A stretch of 37,744 nt of DNA, taken from contig CAKSZU010000012.1 of assembly GCA_934526125.1 (NCBI GenBank), positions 1 to 37,744 of the forward strand, read 5' to 3'. The notes under the pieces are model-generated. The model was not told where the DNA came from. It worked only from the letters and a program-made list of their open reading frames with translations, and did not search any database. Position numbers and translations under genes: made by a program. Numbering within the stretch: the stretch's first letter is position 1; each line of letters begins with the position of its first letter. This document shows positions 17,105 through 25,999 of the stretch, one piece after another. The stretch is from an uncultured Faecalibacterium sp. Lineage in GTDB: Bacteria; Bacillota; Clostridia; Oscillospirales; Ruminococcaceae.

Positions 17105-18400
17105 TCAGCCGTAAATCAGATTCGGCAGGAACAGGATCACGTCCGGGATGAACACCATCACCATAACAAGTCCGATCACGGCCGCAAAGAACGGGATACT
17201 GTGTTTGACGTAGTCTGCAATGGAGCAGCCCATGATGTCACAGACCGAATAGCAGGCGGTACCGACCGGCGGCGTCATGCAGCCCATCGTGACAATGGTC
17301 ATCATGATAATGCCGAAGTGGACCGGGTCGACACCCATGCTGGTCAGCACAGGGAGGACCAGCGGGGTGAACAGCAGCACGTTCACATTGGAGTCCACAA
17401 ACATGCCCGTGACCGTCAGGAAGAGGATCACATAGATGATCATCAGCTGCGGATTGTTCGTCAGACCCAGCAGCATCTTGCCGAGGACCGCAGGGACCTG
17501 CTCCACCGTCAGAGCATGGCTGAAAATGCCTGACATTGCAATGATCAGAATAATGCCGCCTGTATCCACCACGCTGTCGACCAGAGCAGTGATAAAGCCG
17601 TCCCAGCTCAGCTCATGGTAGATCACGGTGCCGCACAGCAGCGCATAGGCAACGGCCACAGCACCTGCTTCCGTCGAAGTACACAGTCCCATACGGATCA
17701 GAACGATCAGAAGGACCGGGAAAACCAGTGCGAAAAAGCACTCTTTTGCGGACGCTGCGATCTCCTTCCCCGTCGGCGCAGAAACTGCGGGATCCGGAAC
17801 ATCGTAGTGATACCGCTTGCTGGTCCACCAGACCGTCAGCATCAGGACCAGGCACATCAGGACGCCCGGGATCAGGCCTGCAATGAACAGGCGGCCGATG
17901 GAAACATTACCGATAAAGCCGTACAGGATCAGGCCGAGGGACGGCGGAATGGTCGCCGTGATCAGACTGGTCAGGCAGAGGACCGCACTGGAGTATCCTT
18001 TCGGATAGCCTCTCCGCGTCATTTCCGGGCCAAGAATGCGGGCTTCCATGGTAGCATCTGCCACGGCAGAGCCGGAAACACCGCCCATCAGGGTAGAGAG
18101 CAGGACCGAGACCTGGCAGGTTCCGCCCACCATTTTGCGGGTGACGACCTGACTGAATTTCATCAGCCGCGGGGTAATGCCGGTCCGGTTCATCAGATTG
18201 CCTGCCAGAATGAAGAACGGCACGGCAAGGAACGAGATCGACTGTGTCTGTGCAACCACACGCTGCACCGCAATGTTGATCGGCATCGTGCCATCGACCA
18301 GGAACCAGACGATGCCGGAGCAGCCGATCACATAAGCGATGGGCGTATTGATGAGCAACAGGACAATAAAGACCAGCAGCATTACGATCAGTTCATTCAC
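17105..18400 (-). CDS. dctM: TRAP transporter large membrane subunit (DctM type)
   Basis: A 431-residue protein of about 12 hydrophobic segments, the Na+-coupled channel subunit of a TRAP importer. Family stretches are visible (PFFILAGNLMNRTGI, SGSAVADATMEA, TATIPPSLGLILYGF, PPVGTACYS). Its start overlaps the end of the small subunit gene by 4 nt (ATGA), so translation is coupled. TRAP systems carry mostly carboxylates, sulfonates and sugar acids; the substrate here is unknown. Confidence 0.95.
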   Translation of the reverse strand: MNELIVMLLVFIVLLLINTPIAYVIGCSGIVWFLVDGTMPINIAVQRVVAQTQSISFLAVPFFILAGNLMNRTGITPRLMKFSQVVTRKMVGGTCQVSVLLSTLMGGVSGSAVADATMEARILGPEMTRRGYPKGYSSAVLCLTSLITATIPPSLGLILYGFIGNVSIGRLFIAGLIPGVLMCLVLMLTVWWTSKRYHYDVPDPAVSAPTGKEIAASAKECFFALVFPVLLIVLIRMGLCTSTEAGAVAVAYALLCGTVIYHELSWDGFITALVDSVVDTGGIILIIAMSGIFSHALTVEQVPAVLGKMLLGLTNNPQLMIIYVILFLTVTGMFVDSNVNVLLFTPLVLPVLTSMGVDPVHFGIIMMTIVTMGCMTPPVGTACYSVCDIMGCSIADYVKHSIPFFAAVIGLVMVMVFIPDVILFLPNLIYG

Positions 18401-18924
18401 TGCGCCTCAGCCTCCTTTCCCTCGTTATCCGGATCATGCATTTTGATCGTGAAAGAGTCATCCTTAAAGTTCCGGAGAACGGTATAGAACTTGATGCCAA
18501 GGGTCAGCAGCATCTGGATACCGCAGACCGGAAGGCTCAGTGTGACCAGTCCGTAGGAAACGGGCAGGGTATTGAATGCACGTCCCCAGTTCATCATCGC
18601 AAGCTTATAGCCGTTGACCGTCAGCAGAATAATGGTGGCGGCCATGATGATGTAAACGATCAGCTGCAGTACTTTCTGCGCCTTCGCCGGAAGATTCATG
18701 GTCAGAAGATCCATCCCGACCAGACGGTTCCGCCGCATGGCGATATCTGCCCCCATAAAGGAGACCCAGGCAAACAGCAGGGTGCAGATATCATCGCTTG
18801 CAACGATGGGATGCTTCAGCGCGCGAAGAACGGCATTGACGAAAGTAAGTGCGATGATTGCAAAGAAAGCGGTCGCTGTCAGTGCAACTTCGATCCTGCA
18901 ATACCAGCGATAAACCTTTTTCAT
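18397..18924 (-). CDS. dctQ: TRAP transporter small membrane subunit (DctQ type)
   Basis: A 175-residue protein with four transmembrane helices (about 12-32, 48-62, 88-108, 133-153). The DctQ landmark around residues 50-70 (AWVSFMGADIAMRRNRLVGMD) is present. It is the partner of the DctM subunit, with which it overlaps by 4 nt, and lies 30 nt downstream of the binding-protein gene. The gene order dctP-dctQ-dctM is the standard one. Confidence 0.93.
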   Translation of the reverse strand: MKKVYRWYCRIEVALTATAFFAIIALTFVNAVLRALKHPIVASDDICTLLFAWVSFMGADIAMRRNRLVGMDLLTMNLPAKAQKVLQLIVYIIMAATIILLTVNGYKLAMMNWGRAFNTLPVSYGLVTLSLPVCGIQMLLTLGIKFYTVLRNFKDDSFTIKMHDPDNEGKEAEAQ

Positions 18925-18954
18925 TTGATTTGCTACTCCAATCCGATTTTATGA

Positions 18955-20022
18955 TCAGGCGATTCCCATCTGTTTGTACAGCTCGGTGCGCAGAGACTCA
19001 AAATCAACACCGCCCGTCGTAGAGCTGTTGCTGTACAGGCTCTCGGTCGCCTGGCGGAAAGCCTCCTTGTCCGGGGTTGTCACTTTCATTCCGGCGGCTT
19101 CCATCTCAGCCGTGTATTTTTCTTCTGCCTCGACGACCATCTGCTTGGTTTCGCCGTAGCACTGAACGGCGTAATCCCGCAGCTGTTCCTGCTGCTCCTC
19201 GCTCAGGGTATCATACCATGCAGCGCCGCAGACGATCGAACCCGTCAGCAGGAAGTGCTGGGTCAGGGACATATTTTTGCACACCTCATACATGCGCAGG
19301 GAGTAGATTGTGGGGATCTGCCACTCGCCGCCATCCACGACACCCGTTTCGATCGCGTTGTAAGCCTCCGACTGGTTCAGTGCGGTGGCAATGGCACCCA
19401 TGGCATTTACGGAGTCCACGGCAATGGTCGAACCCATCGTGCGGATCTTCAGGCCCTTCAGCTCAGCCGGGGTATTGATCTCTTTGTTCGTCACATAATT
19501 GCGGAAGCCCGTGATGCAGTTGTTGGTCAGCAGTACCAGGCCTTTCTCCCGCAGGGCATCGACCCAGCCCTGATACAGCTCGGTATCCATCAGGCCGTCC
19601 AGCTGATCATAGCTTTCAAACATATACGGCATCATCAGAATGCCGAACTCCGGCACATAAGAAGCCAGGCGGCTGGGGTCCGTAGCAGCGATCACAGGGG
19701 CACCCGTCATGGCCTGCTCGAGAACGTCATCGGTGGCACCCATCTCACCGGAGACCATAGCCGTTGCATTCCAACCGCCGCAGGCATTCAGTGCCGCGGC
19801 AAAGTTCTCGTGCGCATTGGACTGCGTATCCCCCTTGCCATTGGTGCCGGTGATCGTTACGGCAGTCGCCTTGCCATTGTTGGCGGCGGAAGCTGCCGTG
19901 CTTCCGCTCGTGGAAGCCGCTGCAGTAGAGTTCGAAGAACCGCCGCAGGCGGTCAAGGCACCAGCGACACCGGCGGCGCTGACGATCTTCAGGAAATCTC
20001 GACGGGAAACAAAGCGTTTCAT
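18955..20022 (-). CDS. dctP: TRAP transporter solute-binding lipoprotein (DctP type)
   Basis: A 355-residue substrate-binding protein. The N-terminus MKRFVSRRDFLKIVSAAG carries a twin-Arg motif (SRRDFLK) and leads to a lipobox with Cys26 (ALTAC). It therefore looks like a Tat-exported lipoprotein tethered by a Ser/Ala-rich linker. The mature part has the TRAP binding-protein features GLKIRTMGS, with the conserved Arg that binds the substrate carboxylate or similar acid group, and AYNAIETGVVDGGE. The start at 20022 is set by AAGGAGG 7 nt upstream. The Arg favours an acidic ligand. Confidence 0.92.
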   Translation of the reverse strand: MKRFVSRRDFLKIVSAAGVAGALTACGGSSNSTAAASTSGSTAASAANNGKATAVTITGTNGKGDTQSNAHENFAAALNACGGWNATAMVSGEMGATDDVLEQAMTGAPVIAATDPSRLASYVPEFGILMMPYMFESYDQLDGLMDTELYQGWVDALREKGLVLLTNNCITGFRNYVTNKEINTPAELKGLKIRTMGSTIAVDSVNAMGAIATALNQSEAYNAIETGVVDGGEWQIPTIYSLRMYEVCKNMSLTQHFLLTGSIVCGAAWYDTLSEEQQEQLRDYAVQCYGETKQMVVEAEEKYTAEMEAAGMKVTTPDKEAFRQATESLYSNSSTTGGVDFESLRTELYKQMGIA

Positions 20023-20121
20023 AGGTAGTCCTCCTTTTTGATTGACCAAATGATCTTCCATTCTCTTTCTTGCCTGCAGCTGTTCGATCCCGGATCAGCT
20101 GCAGCACTCTTTCATGGCTTC

Positions 20122-20181
20122 ATTGTAGCAGATTCAAAGATACGCTTTTTTGTTTTTCTTCTGCAAAATTTTGCGTATCTT
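20122..20181 (-). promoter_or_regulatory. dctP promoter with inverted-repeat operators
   Basis: On the minus strand TGC-TACAAT (extended -10; TACAAT at 20122-20127) has no good -35. Just upstream lie AAGATACGC (20137-20145) and its exact reverse complement (20173-20181), 27 nt apart. The second arm overlaps the perfect 12-bp palindrome GCAAAATTTTGC (20163-20174). This fits activation by the AraC regulator of the island. Confidence 0.55.
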
Positions 20182-20487
20182 GGGATTTGGCAGTCCGGTT
20201 TTTTGAAAGAGAAAAGGAGGCTTCCCAATATCACCAGATTCGGCCGGATTTCATTGTGCAAAAAGCACAAAACGTCCTTTCGGAAGAGAAAAACAATCCG
20301 CGAGAACGAAAGAAGAAATCCATCTTCCTTTAATATACACTCGATCTCCGAAAAAGTCATCTCTTTGCAAATCGTCTGCTGCGCCCGTCTGATCCCGGAC
20401 GCGGTCCTTTCCGTCCCAAAATCGCAAAACCCAAGAAATGCAAAAAAGCTCCTGCGGAAAAGTAAAAAAAGCCCGCAGCGATTTTAC

Positions 20488-20540
20488 TATAATAAGGCCA
20501 ATGAAGCGGCCTCGACACACTGCCCAAGGTCAGGGCAGTG
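20488..20540 (+). promoter_or_regulatory. Promoter and leader hairpin of the GRE operon
   Basis: A perfect TATAAT (20488-20493) lacks a -35 match, as in activator-dependent promoters. In the leader, CACTGCCC (20518-20525) and GGGCAGTG (20533-20540) form a perfect 8-bp hairpin with a 7-nt loop, about 30 nt before the ribosome site. The rest of 20182-20487 shows no gene. Confidence 0.5.
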
Positions 20541-20588
20541 CAAAAAGCAAAATCGTATCATACCTACGAAAGGAGTTCATCAAATAAA

Positions 20589-21497
20589 ATGAATGGAATG
20601 GTAACGGAAATTGAGCGCTTTGCGCTGAACGATGGTCCCGGCATCCGGACAACGGTATTTCTCAAGGGCTGCAACATGAAATGCGCCTGGTGCCACAATC
20701 CGGAGACGATCAGCCCCCATAAGGAGCTGCTCTACTACCCCAGCAAGTGCATCAGCTGCTACAAATGTGTTTATGCCTGCCCCTGCAAGGCACAGAAGCG
20801 GATCAACAACATTCATATGTATTATCCGAATCTCTGCGTCAAGTGCGGCAAATGTGCTGATATCTGCTATGCGGAGGCGATGGTCGTCAGCGGCAAGAAG
20901 ATGAGTGTGGAGGATGTAATGGCCGAAGTCATCCAGGACAAGGCATATTACACCGACAGCCATGGCGGATTGACCATTTCCGGCGGAGAGGTCCTCTGTC
21001 AGCAGGATTTTGCAGAAGCGCTGGTCGATGCCTGCCACGCAGAAAACATTGAAGCTGCGATCGAGACCAACCTCAGCTTCCCGTGGGAAAAGATCGAACC
21101 GCTGATCCGGAAGCTGGACCTCGTGATGTGTGACCTGAAACTGTATGACACCGAATCCCACAAAAAATGGACGGGCATCGGGAACGAGCAGATCAAGGAA
21201 AACATCCGGCATCTGGCCGAGAGCGGAAAGCCTTTTCTGGTGCGCACCCCGCTGATCCCGGGCGCTACGGATTCGGACGAGAACATTGCCGCAATTGCTG
21301 CTTTCCTGGCACAGGTCAACACGAAGGGAACGCTGCTCTACTATGAGCTGCTGAACTTCAACCCGCTGGGCGACAGCAAGTATCAGAGCATGCGCCGGAA
21401 GAATCCCTTTGAAAGGGTCAAGCCCCTGCCAAAGGCCCGGGTCGCGGAACTGCAGGCCATTGCGCAGCAGTCCGGCATCCAGGTACATATCGAGTGA
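20589..21497 (+). CDS. Glycyl-radical enzyme activating enzyme (radical SAM)
   Basis: A 302-residue radical-SAM activase that installs the glycyl radical on the GRE encoded next to it. It has the SAM-cluster motif CNMKCAWC (Cys28, Cys32, Cys35; CX3CX2C). Two inserted ferredoxin-type 4Fe-4S motifs follow (C54/57/60/64 and C83/86/89/93), as in activases of GRE dehydratases and lyases but not of PFL proper. The GGE-like SAM site appears as ISGGEVL. The N-terminus FALNDGPGIRTTVFLKGC is typical. The ATG at 20589 has AGGAG 13 nt upstream; the ATG at 20598 is the alternative. The GRE gene starts 24 nt after its stop. Confidence 0.93.
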   Translation: MNGMVTEIERFALNDGPGIRTTVFLKGCNMKCAWCHNPETISPHKELLYYPSKCISCYKCVYACPCKAQKRINNIHMYYPNLCVKCGKCADICYAEAMVVSGKKMSVEDVMAEVIQDKAYYTDSHGGLTISGGEVLCQQDFAEALVDACHAENIEAAIETNLSFPWEKIEPLIRKLDLVMCDLKLYDTESHKKWTGIGNEQIKENIRHLAESGKPFLVRTPLIPGATDSDENIAAIAAFLAQVNTKGTLLYYELLNFNPLGDSKYQSMRRKNPFERVKPLPKARVAELQAIAQQSGIQVHIE

Positions 21498-21521
21498 TCA
21501 AAAGAAAGGAGCTTCAGCACG

Positions 21522-23786
21522 ATGGGACGCATCCAATTTATCAACGAATATCCGGCCGATGAGGTTTTTACGCTGGATAAGCGCATCAAGCTGCTCAAGG
21601 AGCGCAAACTTGCCCAGACCCAGGAAAAGATCGAAATGGAGGGCGGCCTGGACGAGGACGATTACGGCCGTGTCGTACCCCCGGACGATTTCCACTTTGA
21701 TTTTATCTCCAACAATGACAACGGCAGCTATTACGGCTACGACGGCTGGCGCACCAACTACTGCAAACTGCTCGATGAGCATCCGCTCTACTGCGACCCT
21801 CTGGACGCTTTTGTCGGGCGCGGGTTCTTCTTTATGACCCGGCAGAAGGGCGCCATCTGGAACCCCGATATGCCCTATGATGATCTGAAAGATGCCTTTG
21901 ACGAGTATAACATCGTCTGCGGCATCGGATCGGACGGCCACTTCACACCGGATCTGCAGATGGGCTTTGACCTTGGCTGGGGCGGCATTCTGGAAAAGCT
22001 GAAGAAATACCAGAAGATCAACAACGGCCCGGAGCATGCCGAGTTCTACGAAAGCGAGATCATGGTCGTAGAACACATCATCTCGTTCCTGCATCGGATG
22101 GCAGATGAGATCGGACAGCTGTCGGAGCAGGAGCAGAATCCCTGCCTGAAAAAGAATCTGCAGGAGATGGCAGCCTGCAACCAGAAAATCGCGGAAGGCA
22201 AGCCGGAGACCCTGCGGGAATGCATCCAGTGGATGTGCTGGTTCAGCTTCTTCAACCGGCTGTACAACCGCGGCCCCAGCGGCGGCCAGCTGGATGAGAT
22301 GCTGCGTCCCTTCTATGAGCATGACATTGCCGCCGGGCTGATCGACGACGAAACCGCAAAATTCTACATTGCCTGCCTCTTCCTGAATGACACGCGCTAT
22401 TACCAGCTGGCCGGCCCGGACGAAAACGGAAAGGATATGGCATCCCACATCAGCTATCTGATCCTGGAAGCAGCGGATTGGATCAACATCGCCTGCAATC
22501 TGACCGTCCGCGTCCACGACAACATGAACGAGGACTTTTTCCACAAAAGCGTTTACTACCTGTTCAAGGACAAAAACGCATGGCCCCGTTTCTCGGGGGA
22601 TAACAGCCTGGTGGACGGCTTTATGCGGCTGGGATACGACCAGAAGCTGGCCCGGCGGCGGCTGGCCGGCGGCTGTCATTGGATGAGCATTCCCGGCATG
22701 GAGTACACGCTGAACGACCTTGTCAAGATCAATACGGCCAAGGTTTTTGAAGTTGCCTATTTCGAGATGATGAAGGAAGCCGATCAGGCAGCTCCCAGCA
22801 CGGAGGTCCTGTGGAGCAAATTTGAAAAGCATCTGCGGAAAGCAGTGGACACCACTGCACACGGGATCCTGTTCCACCTGCGCCATCAGGACAAGAACGA
22901 GCCGGAGCTGATCTGCAACCTGCTCAGCCATGGTCCTGTCGAAAAAGGTGCCGATGTGACCCGCAGCGCCTGTTACTTCAACATGTGTATCGATGGCGCC
23001 GGCATTGCTACCGTAGCCGACAGTTTTGCAGCCTGTGAACAGCGGATCGAAAAAGAAGGAAAGATCACCTGGGAAGCATTGACGCGCCAGCTGGAACTGG
23101 ACTGGAACGATATCGACGGCGAGTACATCCGTCAGATGATGCTGCACAGTGCCCGTTACTGCGGCGGCAACACGCTGGCCGATGCATGGGCTGTGCGGAT
23201 CAATCAGCTGTTCAGCAGTCTGGTGCGGGGTGAAGTCGATATCATCCGGGCAGAAGCTCCCGATCATCCTGCCATCCAGTTCATTCCGGGCTGGTTCAGC
23301 TGGTCCAACACGCTGGAGTTCGGCAGCCACGTCCGCGCAACGCCCAATGGACGCCATAACGGCGAGGCGATCAACCATGGTGCAAACCCCACATTCGGCT
23401 ATCGCAAAGATGGTGCTGTGACTGCCATGGCAAACAGTATCGCCGCAGTCCAGCCTTTCTATGGGAACTGTGCCCCGATCCAGCTGGAGCTGGACCCGCA
23501 GCTGGCCAACACGCCCGAAGGCGTTGACAAGATGGTCTCCATGATCCGCACGATCCTGGAGACCGGAAATACGCTTCTGAACATCAACATCATCGACAAG
23601 CACAAGGTGCTGGAGGCGCATAAAGATCCGAGCAAGTTCCCGGACCTGGTCGTCCGCGTTACCGGCTTTACGGCTTATTTCTCGATGCTGAGCCCGGAAT
23701 TCCGTCAGCTGGTGGTGGATCGTATCCTTGCCGTGAACGGCGACGATCCTTCTCTGCCGGATGTCCGCCCCAGCAGCGGCTGCTAA
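21522..23786 (+). CDS. Glycyl-radical enzyme of unknown substrate
   Basis: A 754-residue protein of the PFL-like superfamily (usual length 750-850). The C-terminal glycyl loop is RVTGFTAYF with the radical Gly at about residue 715. The preceding TPNGRHNGEAINHGANPTFG corresponds to the TPDGR...G stretch of GREs. The active-site thiyl Cys is most likely Cys385 in LAGGCHWMSIPGMEY. Dehydratase and lyase GREs (CutC, glycerol dehydratase, HypD, isethionate lyase) have GCxE there, with a catalytic Glu; this protein has GCHW, and PFL has CC. So it fits none of the well-known reaction types. It sits between its activase and a double cupin. The reaction is unknown; an acidic sugar derivative imported by the TRAP system is my inference. 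GGAG lies before the ATG. Confidence 0.9.
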   Translation: MGRIQFINEYPADEVFTLDKRIKLLKERKLAQTQEKIEMEGGLDEDDYGRVVPPDDFHFDFISNNDNGSYYGYDGWRTNYCKLLDEHPLYCDPLDAFVGRGFFFMTRQKGAIWNPDMPYDDLKDAFDEYNIVCGIGSDGHFTPDLQMGFDLGWGGILEKLKKYQKINNGPEHAEFYESEIMVVEHIISFLHRMADEIGQLSEQEQNPCLKKNLQEMAACNQKIAEGKPETLRECIQWMCWFSFFNRLYNRGPSGGQLDEMLRPFYEHDIAAGLIDDETAKFYIACLFLNDTRYYQLAGPDENGKDMASHISYLILEAADWINIACNLTVRVHDNMNEDFFHKSVYYLFKDKNAWPRFSGDNSLVDGFMRLGYDQKLARRRLAGGCHWMSIPGMEYTLNDLVKINTAKVFEVAYFEMMKEADQAAPSTEVLWSKFEKHLRKAVDTTAHGILFHLRHQDKNEPELICNLLSHGPVEKGADVTRSACYFNMCIDGAGIATVADSFAACEQRIEKEGKITWEALTRQLELDWNDIDGEYIRQMMLHSARYCGGNTLADAWAVRINQLFSSLVRGEVDIIRAEAPDHPAIQFIPGWFSWSNTLEFGSHVRATPNGRHNGEAINHGANPTFGYRKDGAVTAMANSIAAVQPFYGNCAPIQLELDPQLANTPEGVDKMVSMIRTILETGNTLLNINIIDKHKVLEAHKDPSKFPDLVVRVTGFTAYFSMLSPEFRQLVVDRILAVNGDDPSLPDVRPSSGC

Positions 23787-23808
23787 AACAGAACAGGAGG
23801 CGTTCATA

Positions 23809-24600
23809 ATGTCTGCATTACCCGTCAAATTATCCGATATCAAAATGGAAGTCCTGAGCCAGGACACCTCTGTCCTTGCTTCTCACGAGATGCTTTCCCA
23901 TGAAATTGCAGGTGCAGCTGTGGTCGACCACACTTTGCCTGCGGGCACCGTCCTGCAATTTGCAGGCCAGCAGGAATTCATCCGCATTTTCTTCCTCTGC
24001 GACGGTTCCGTCACTTTTTCTGCCGAGGGGAAAGAGTTCGCTTATGCCGAAAAGGCAATGTTCGTGGCCAAACCCGAAAGCGATGTGAAAATCACCGCAG
24101 AGGGCAGCTCCAATCTGCTGGAGATCCGCTGGGATATGAACGAACAGGATCTGGAAGATCTGCGCAGAAGTCCTGAATCTTTTCCGCTGAGTCGGGCATA
24201 CGCAGATGCCCCGCAGTATCGCGACTTCTTCAAAAGCGAGACCACGATCAGCCGCGCCATCCTCAAACAGACGGTCATCCCCCGCTTTGCCATGGGAAGC
24301 GTGGAGGCAAAAGCAGATGACCTGGTGGGACAGCATGCCCATCCGCTGCTGGACCAGTTCTTCTTCAGTTTCCCGGAAAACGACATGGACCTGCTCATCG
24401 ACTGCCGGATCTGCCCCATGAAGGGAAACACCCTGCTGCACATCCCTCTGGGAAGCAATCACGGCGTCATTGCCCGCGGGAATCAGCGGATGCATTATCT
24501 CTGGATCGATTGCACACCGCAGGATCTCAAGGACGAAGCGGTCGCTTACCTGAATGACGTTCACAAGGAAACCGGCGTAAAGCAGACACTGGATCAGTAA
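23809..24600 (+). CDS. Double-cupin protein, possible isomerase
   Basis: A 263-residue protein with two cupin barrels. The N-terminal barrel (about 50-105; RIFFLCDGSVTFSAEGKEF) seems to lack metal ligands. The C-terminal barrel has GQHAHPLLDQFFFSFP (HxH...Q) and later LGSNHGV, a plausible His-rich metal site. Its size and pairing of barrels recall IolB/KduI-type sugar-acid isomerases, but the motif match is not strong enough to name it. The start at 23809 is set by AGGAGG 8 nt upstream. It is 22 nt downstream of the GRE gene and 12 nt upstream of the mannose-6-phosphate-isomerase-like gene. Confidence 0.75.
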   Translation: MSALPVKLSDIKMEVLSQDTSVLASHEMLSHEIAGAAVVDHTLPAGTVLQFAGQQEFIRIFFLCDGSVTFSAEGKEFAYAEKAMFVAKPESDVKITAEGSSNLLEIRWDMNEQDLEDLRRSPESFPLSRAYADAPQYRDFFKSETTISRAILKQTVIPRFAMGSVEAKADDLVGQHAHPLLDQFFFSFPENDMDLLIDCRICPMKGNTLLHIPLGSNHGVIARGNQRMHYLWIDCTPQDLKDEAVAYLNDVHKETGVKQTLDQ

Positions 24601-24612
24601 GGAGGATGCGGC

Positions 24613-25761
24613 ATGGCTTTTCCGGAAACAAATTTTCCGTTTCATCTGGACAATCCCCGTGCCTGGCGCACCTATCTCGGTGGTTCCCAGCTGGATCTGC
24701 TCCATGGCGATGCAGCCGGAACCGATGGCCACTTTCCCGAAGAATGGATCCTGTCCGTTGTTTCTGCCAGAAATGCCGGCCGGGAACAGTTCCAGGACGA
24801 GGGCATGAATCATCTGCGCGGCACGGAGATCACCCTGAAAACCGTGCTGGAAAAAGATCCTGCCGGATACCTTGGTGAGGGCCAGACAGATGCCTCCTTA
24901 GGGGTTCTGACCAAATTGATCGACAGTGCAGAGCGGCTGACGCTTCAGGTCCATCCGGATCGTCCTACCGCGATGCGGCTGTTTCATAGTCCCTATGGGA
25001 AAACGGAATGCTGGCATATTCTCAGCAGCCGGTCCATCGACGGAGAAGCTCCGTGCATTTACTACGGCTTCAAAGAAAACGTCACCCGGGAGATGTGGAA
25101 AGAGCTGTTCCAGAAGCAGGATATCCCCGGCATGCTTGATGCGATGCAGAAGTATCCGGTCAAACCCGGCGACACCATCCTGATCGAAGGCGGTATGCCC
25201 CATGCGATCGGAGCCGGGTGTTTTCTGGTGGAGATCCAGGAGCCGACGGATTATACGATCCGTGTGGAACGCACGACACCCAGCGGCTTTCCGGTAGCGG
25301 ACAGCATGTGCCACCAGGGGCTCGGATTTGAAAAGATGTTCGAATGTTTCAATTACGAGCCGCATACCAGACAGCAGATCCATGAGCGCGGTTTTATCAG
25401 GCCCGAAACTGTTCTTGAAACGCCGGAAGGAAAGATCATGACGCTTGTGGGTTACGCCAATACGCCTTTATTCCGTCTGGATGAAGTCACCGTTTCCGGG
25501 CAATTGACCGTCCCTGCTCAGGGAGATCCGTTCAGCGGTCTGTATGTGCTGGAGGGAAGCGGCGTTCTGTCGGCACACGGACGTTCCCTGAACATCACAA
25601 AAACAGACCAGATCTTTGTTCCTGCCGGGACGGGCGATTTCACATTGACGGCAGACGCACCGCTGCGTGTCCTGCACTTCTTCGGTCCGGCAAAGTCCGC
25701 CGTGCTCACCCGGTCTCCTTCCTGCGGGTCGGTGCCGTCCAGAAGGCGGAAGCAGCCGTAG
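24613..25761 (+). CDS. Class I mannose-6-phosphate isomerase-like protein
   Basis: A type I phosphomannose-isomerase fold of 382 codons. The zinc ligands are all in place: Gln112 and His114 in LTLQVHP, Glu132 in GKTECW, and His197 in GGMPHAIGAG, followed by EIQEPTDYTIRVE. In this island it may isomerise a product of GRE chemistry rather than serve mannose metabolism. The last 20 or so residues (after LHFFGPA) are Arg/Ser-rich and unlike the family; they come from DNA that on the opposite strand encodes a fragment of another protein. The true C-terminus was probably replaced at the island junction (about 25690). AGGA lies before the ATG. Confidence 0.82.
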   Translation: MAFPETNFPFHLDNPRAWRTYLGGSQLDLLHGDAAGTDGHFPEEWILSVVSARNAGREQFQDEGMNHLRGTEITLKTVLEKDPAGYLGEGQTDASLGVLTKLIDSAERLTLQVHPDRPTAMRLFHSPYGKTECWHILSSRSIDGEAPCIYYGFKENVTREMWKELFQKQDIPGMLDAMQKYPVKPGDTILIEGGMPHAIGAGCFLVEIQEPTDYTIRVERTTPSGFPVADSMCHQGLGFEKMFECFNYEPHTRQQIHERGFIRPETVLETPEGKIMTLVGYANTPLFRLDEVTVSGQLTVPAQGDPFSGLYVLEGSGVLSAHGRSLNITKTDQIFVPAGTGDFTLTADAPLRVLHFFGPAKSAVLTRSPSCGSVPSRRRKQP

Positions 25762-25998
25762 CGCTGTTCCATCGCCGCCGGGTCGTCCACGATGAAGAGC
25801 GTACTCTCGCACAGGTAGAAATCGGAGTTCAGTTTGTCCTCGCTGGACTGCATCAGCTGGCGCACAGAGGCGTCCTGCACTTCAAAGTTCAGCGACAGCC
25901 AGATGCTCTTGACATTGACATTGACTTTGACCTTTCCGTTCCCGTTCACATCATCGGCCACGGCTTCCAGTTTTGTTTCCAGCTCGGAGAGGAAGGCG
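25700..25998 (-). pseudogene. Fragment of a hypothetical protein gene at the island edge
   Basis: On the minus strand about 100 residues read as good protein (FLSELETKLEAVADDVNGNG, VKSIWLSLNFEVQDASVRQL, YLCESTLFIVDDPAAMEQRY, RLLDGTDPQEGD), with no start or ribosome site and no natural stop before the frame runs into the isomerase gene. It looks like an internal piece of a hypothetical, possibly membrane-anchored, protein common in gut Clostridia. Both ends appear cut by rearrangement. Boundaries are approximate. Confidence 0.6.
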
Positions 25999-25999
25999 G

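Noticed and set aside
21498..23867. A long minus-strand open frame opposite the GRE gene
   Set aside because: Shadow of the GRE coding sequence; GRE motifs are intact on the plus strand.
14941..25761. The GRE as pyruvate formate-lyase itself
   Set aside because: The active site lacks the CC pair of PFL, the activase has extra ferredoxin clusters, and the neighbours are transport and isomerase genes.
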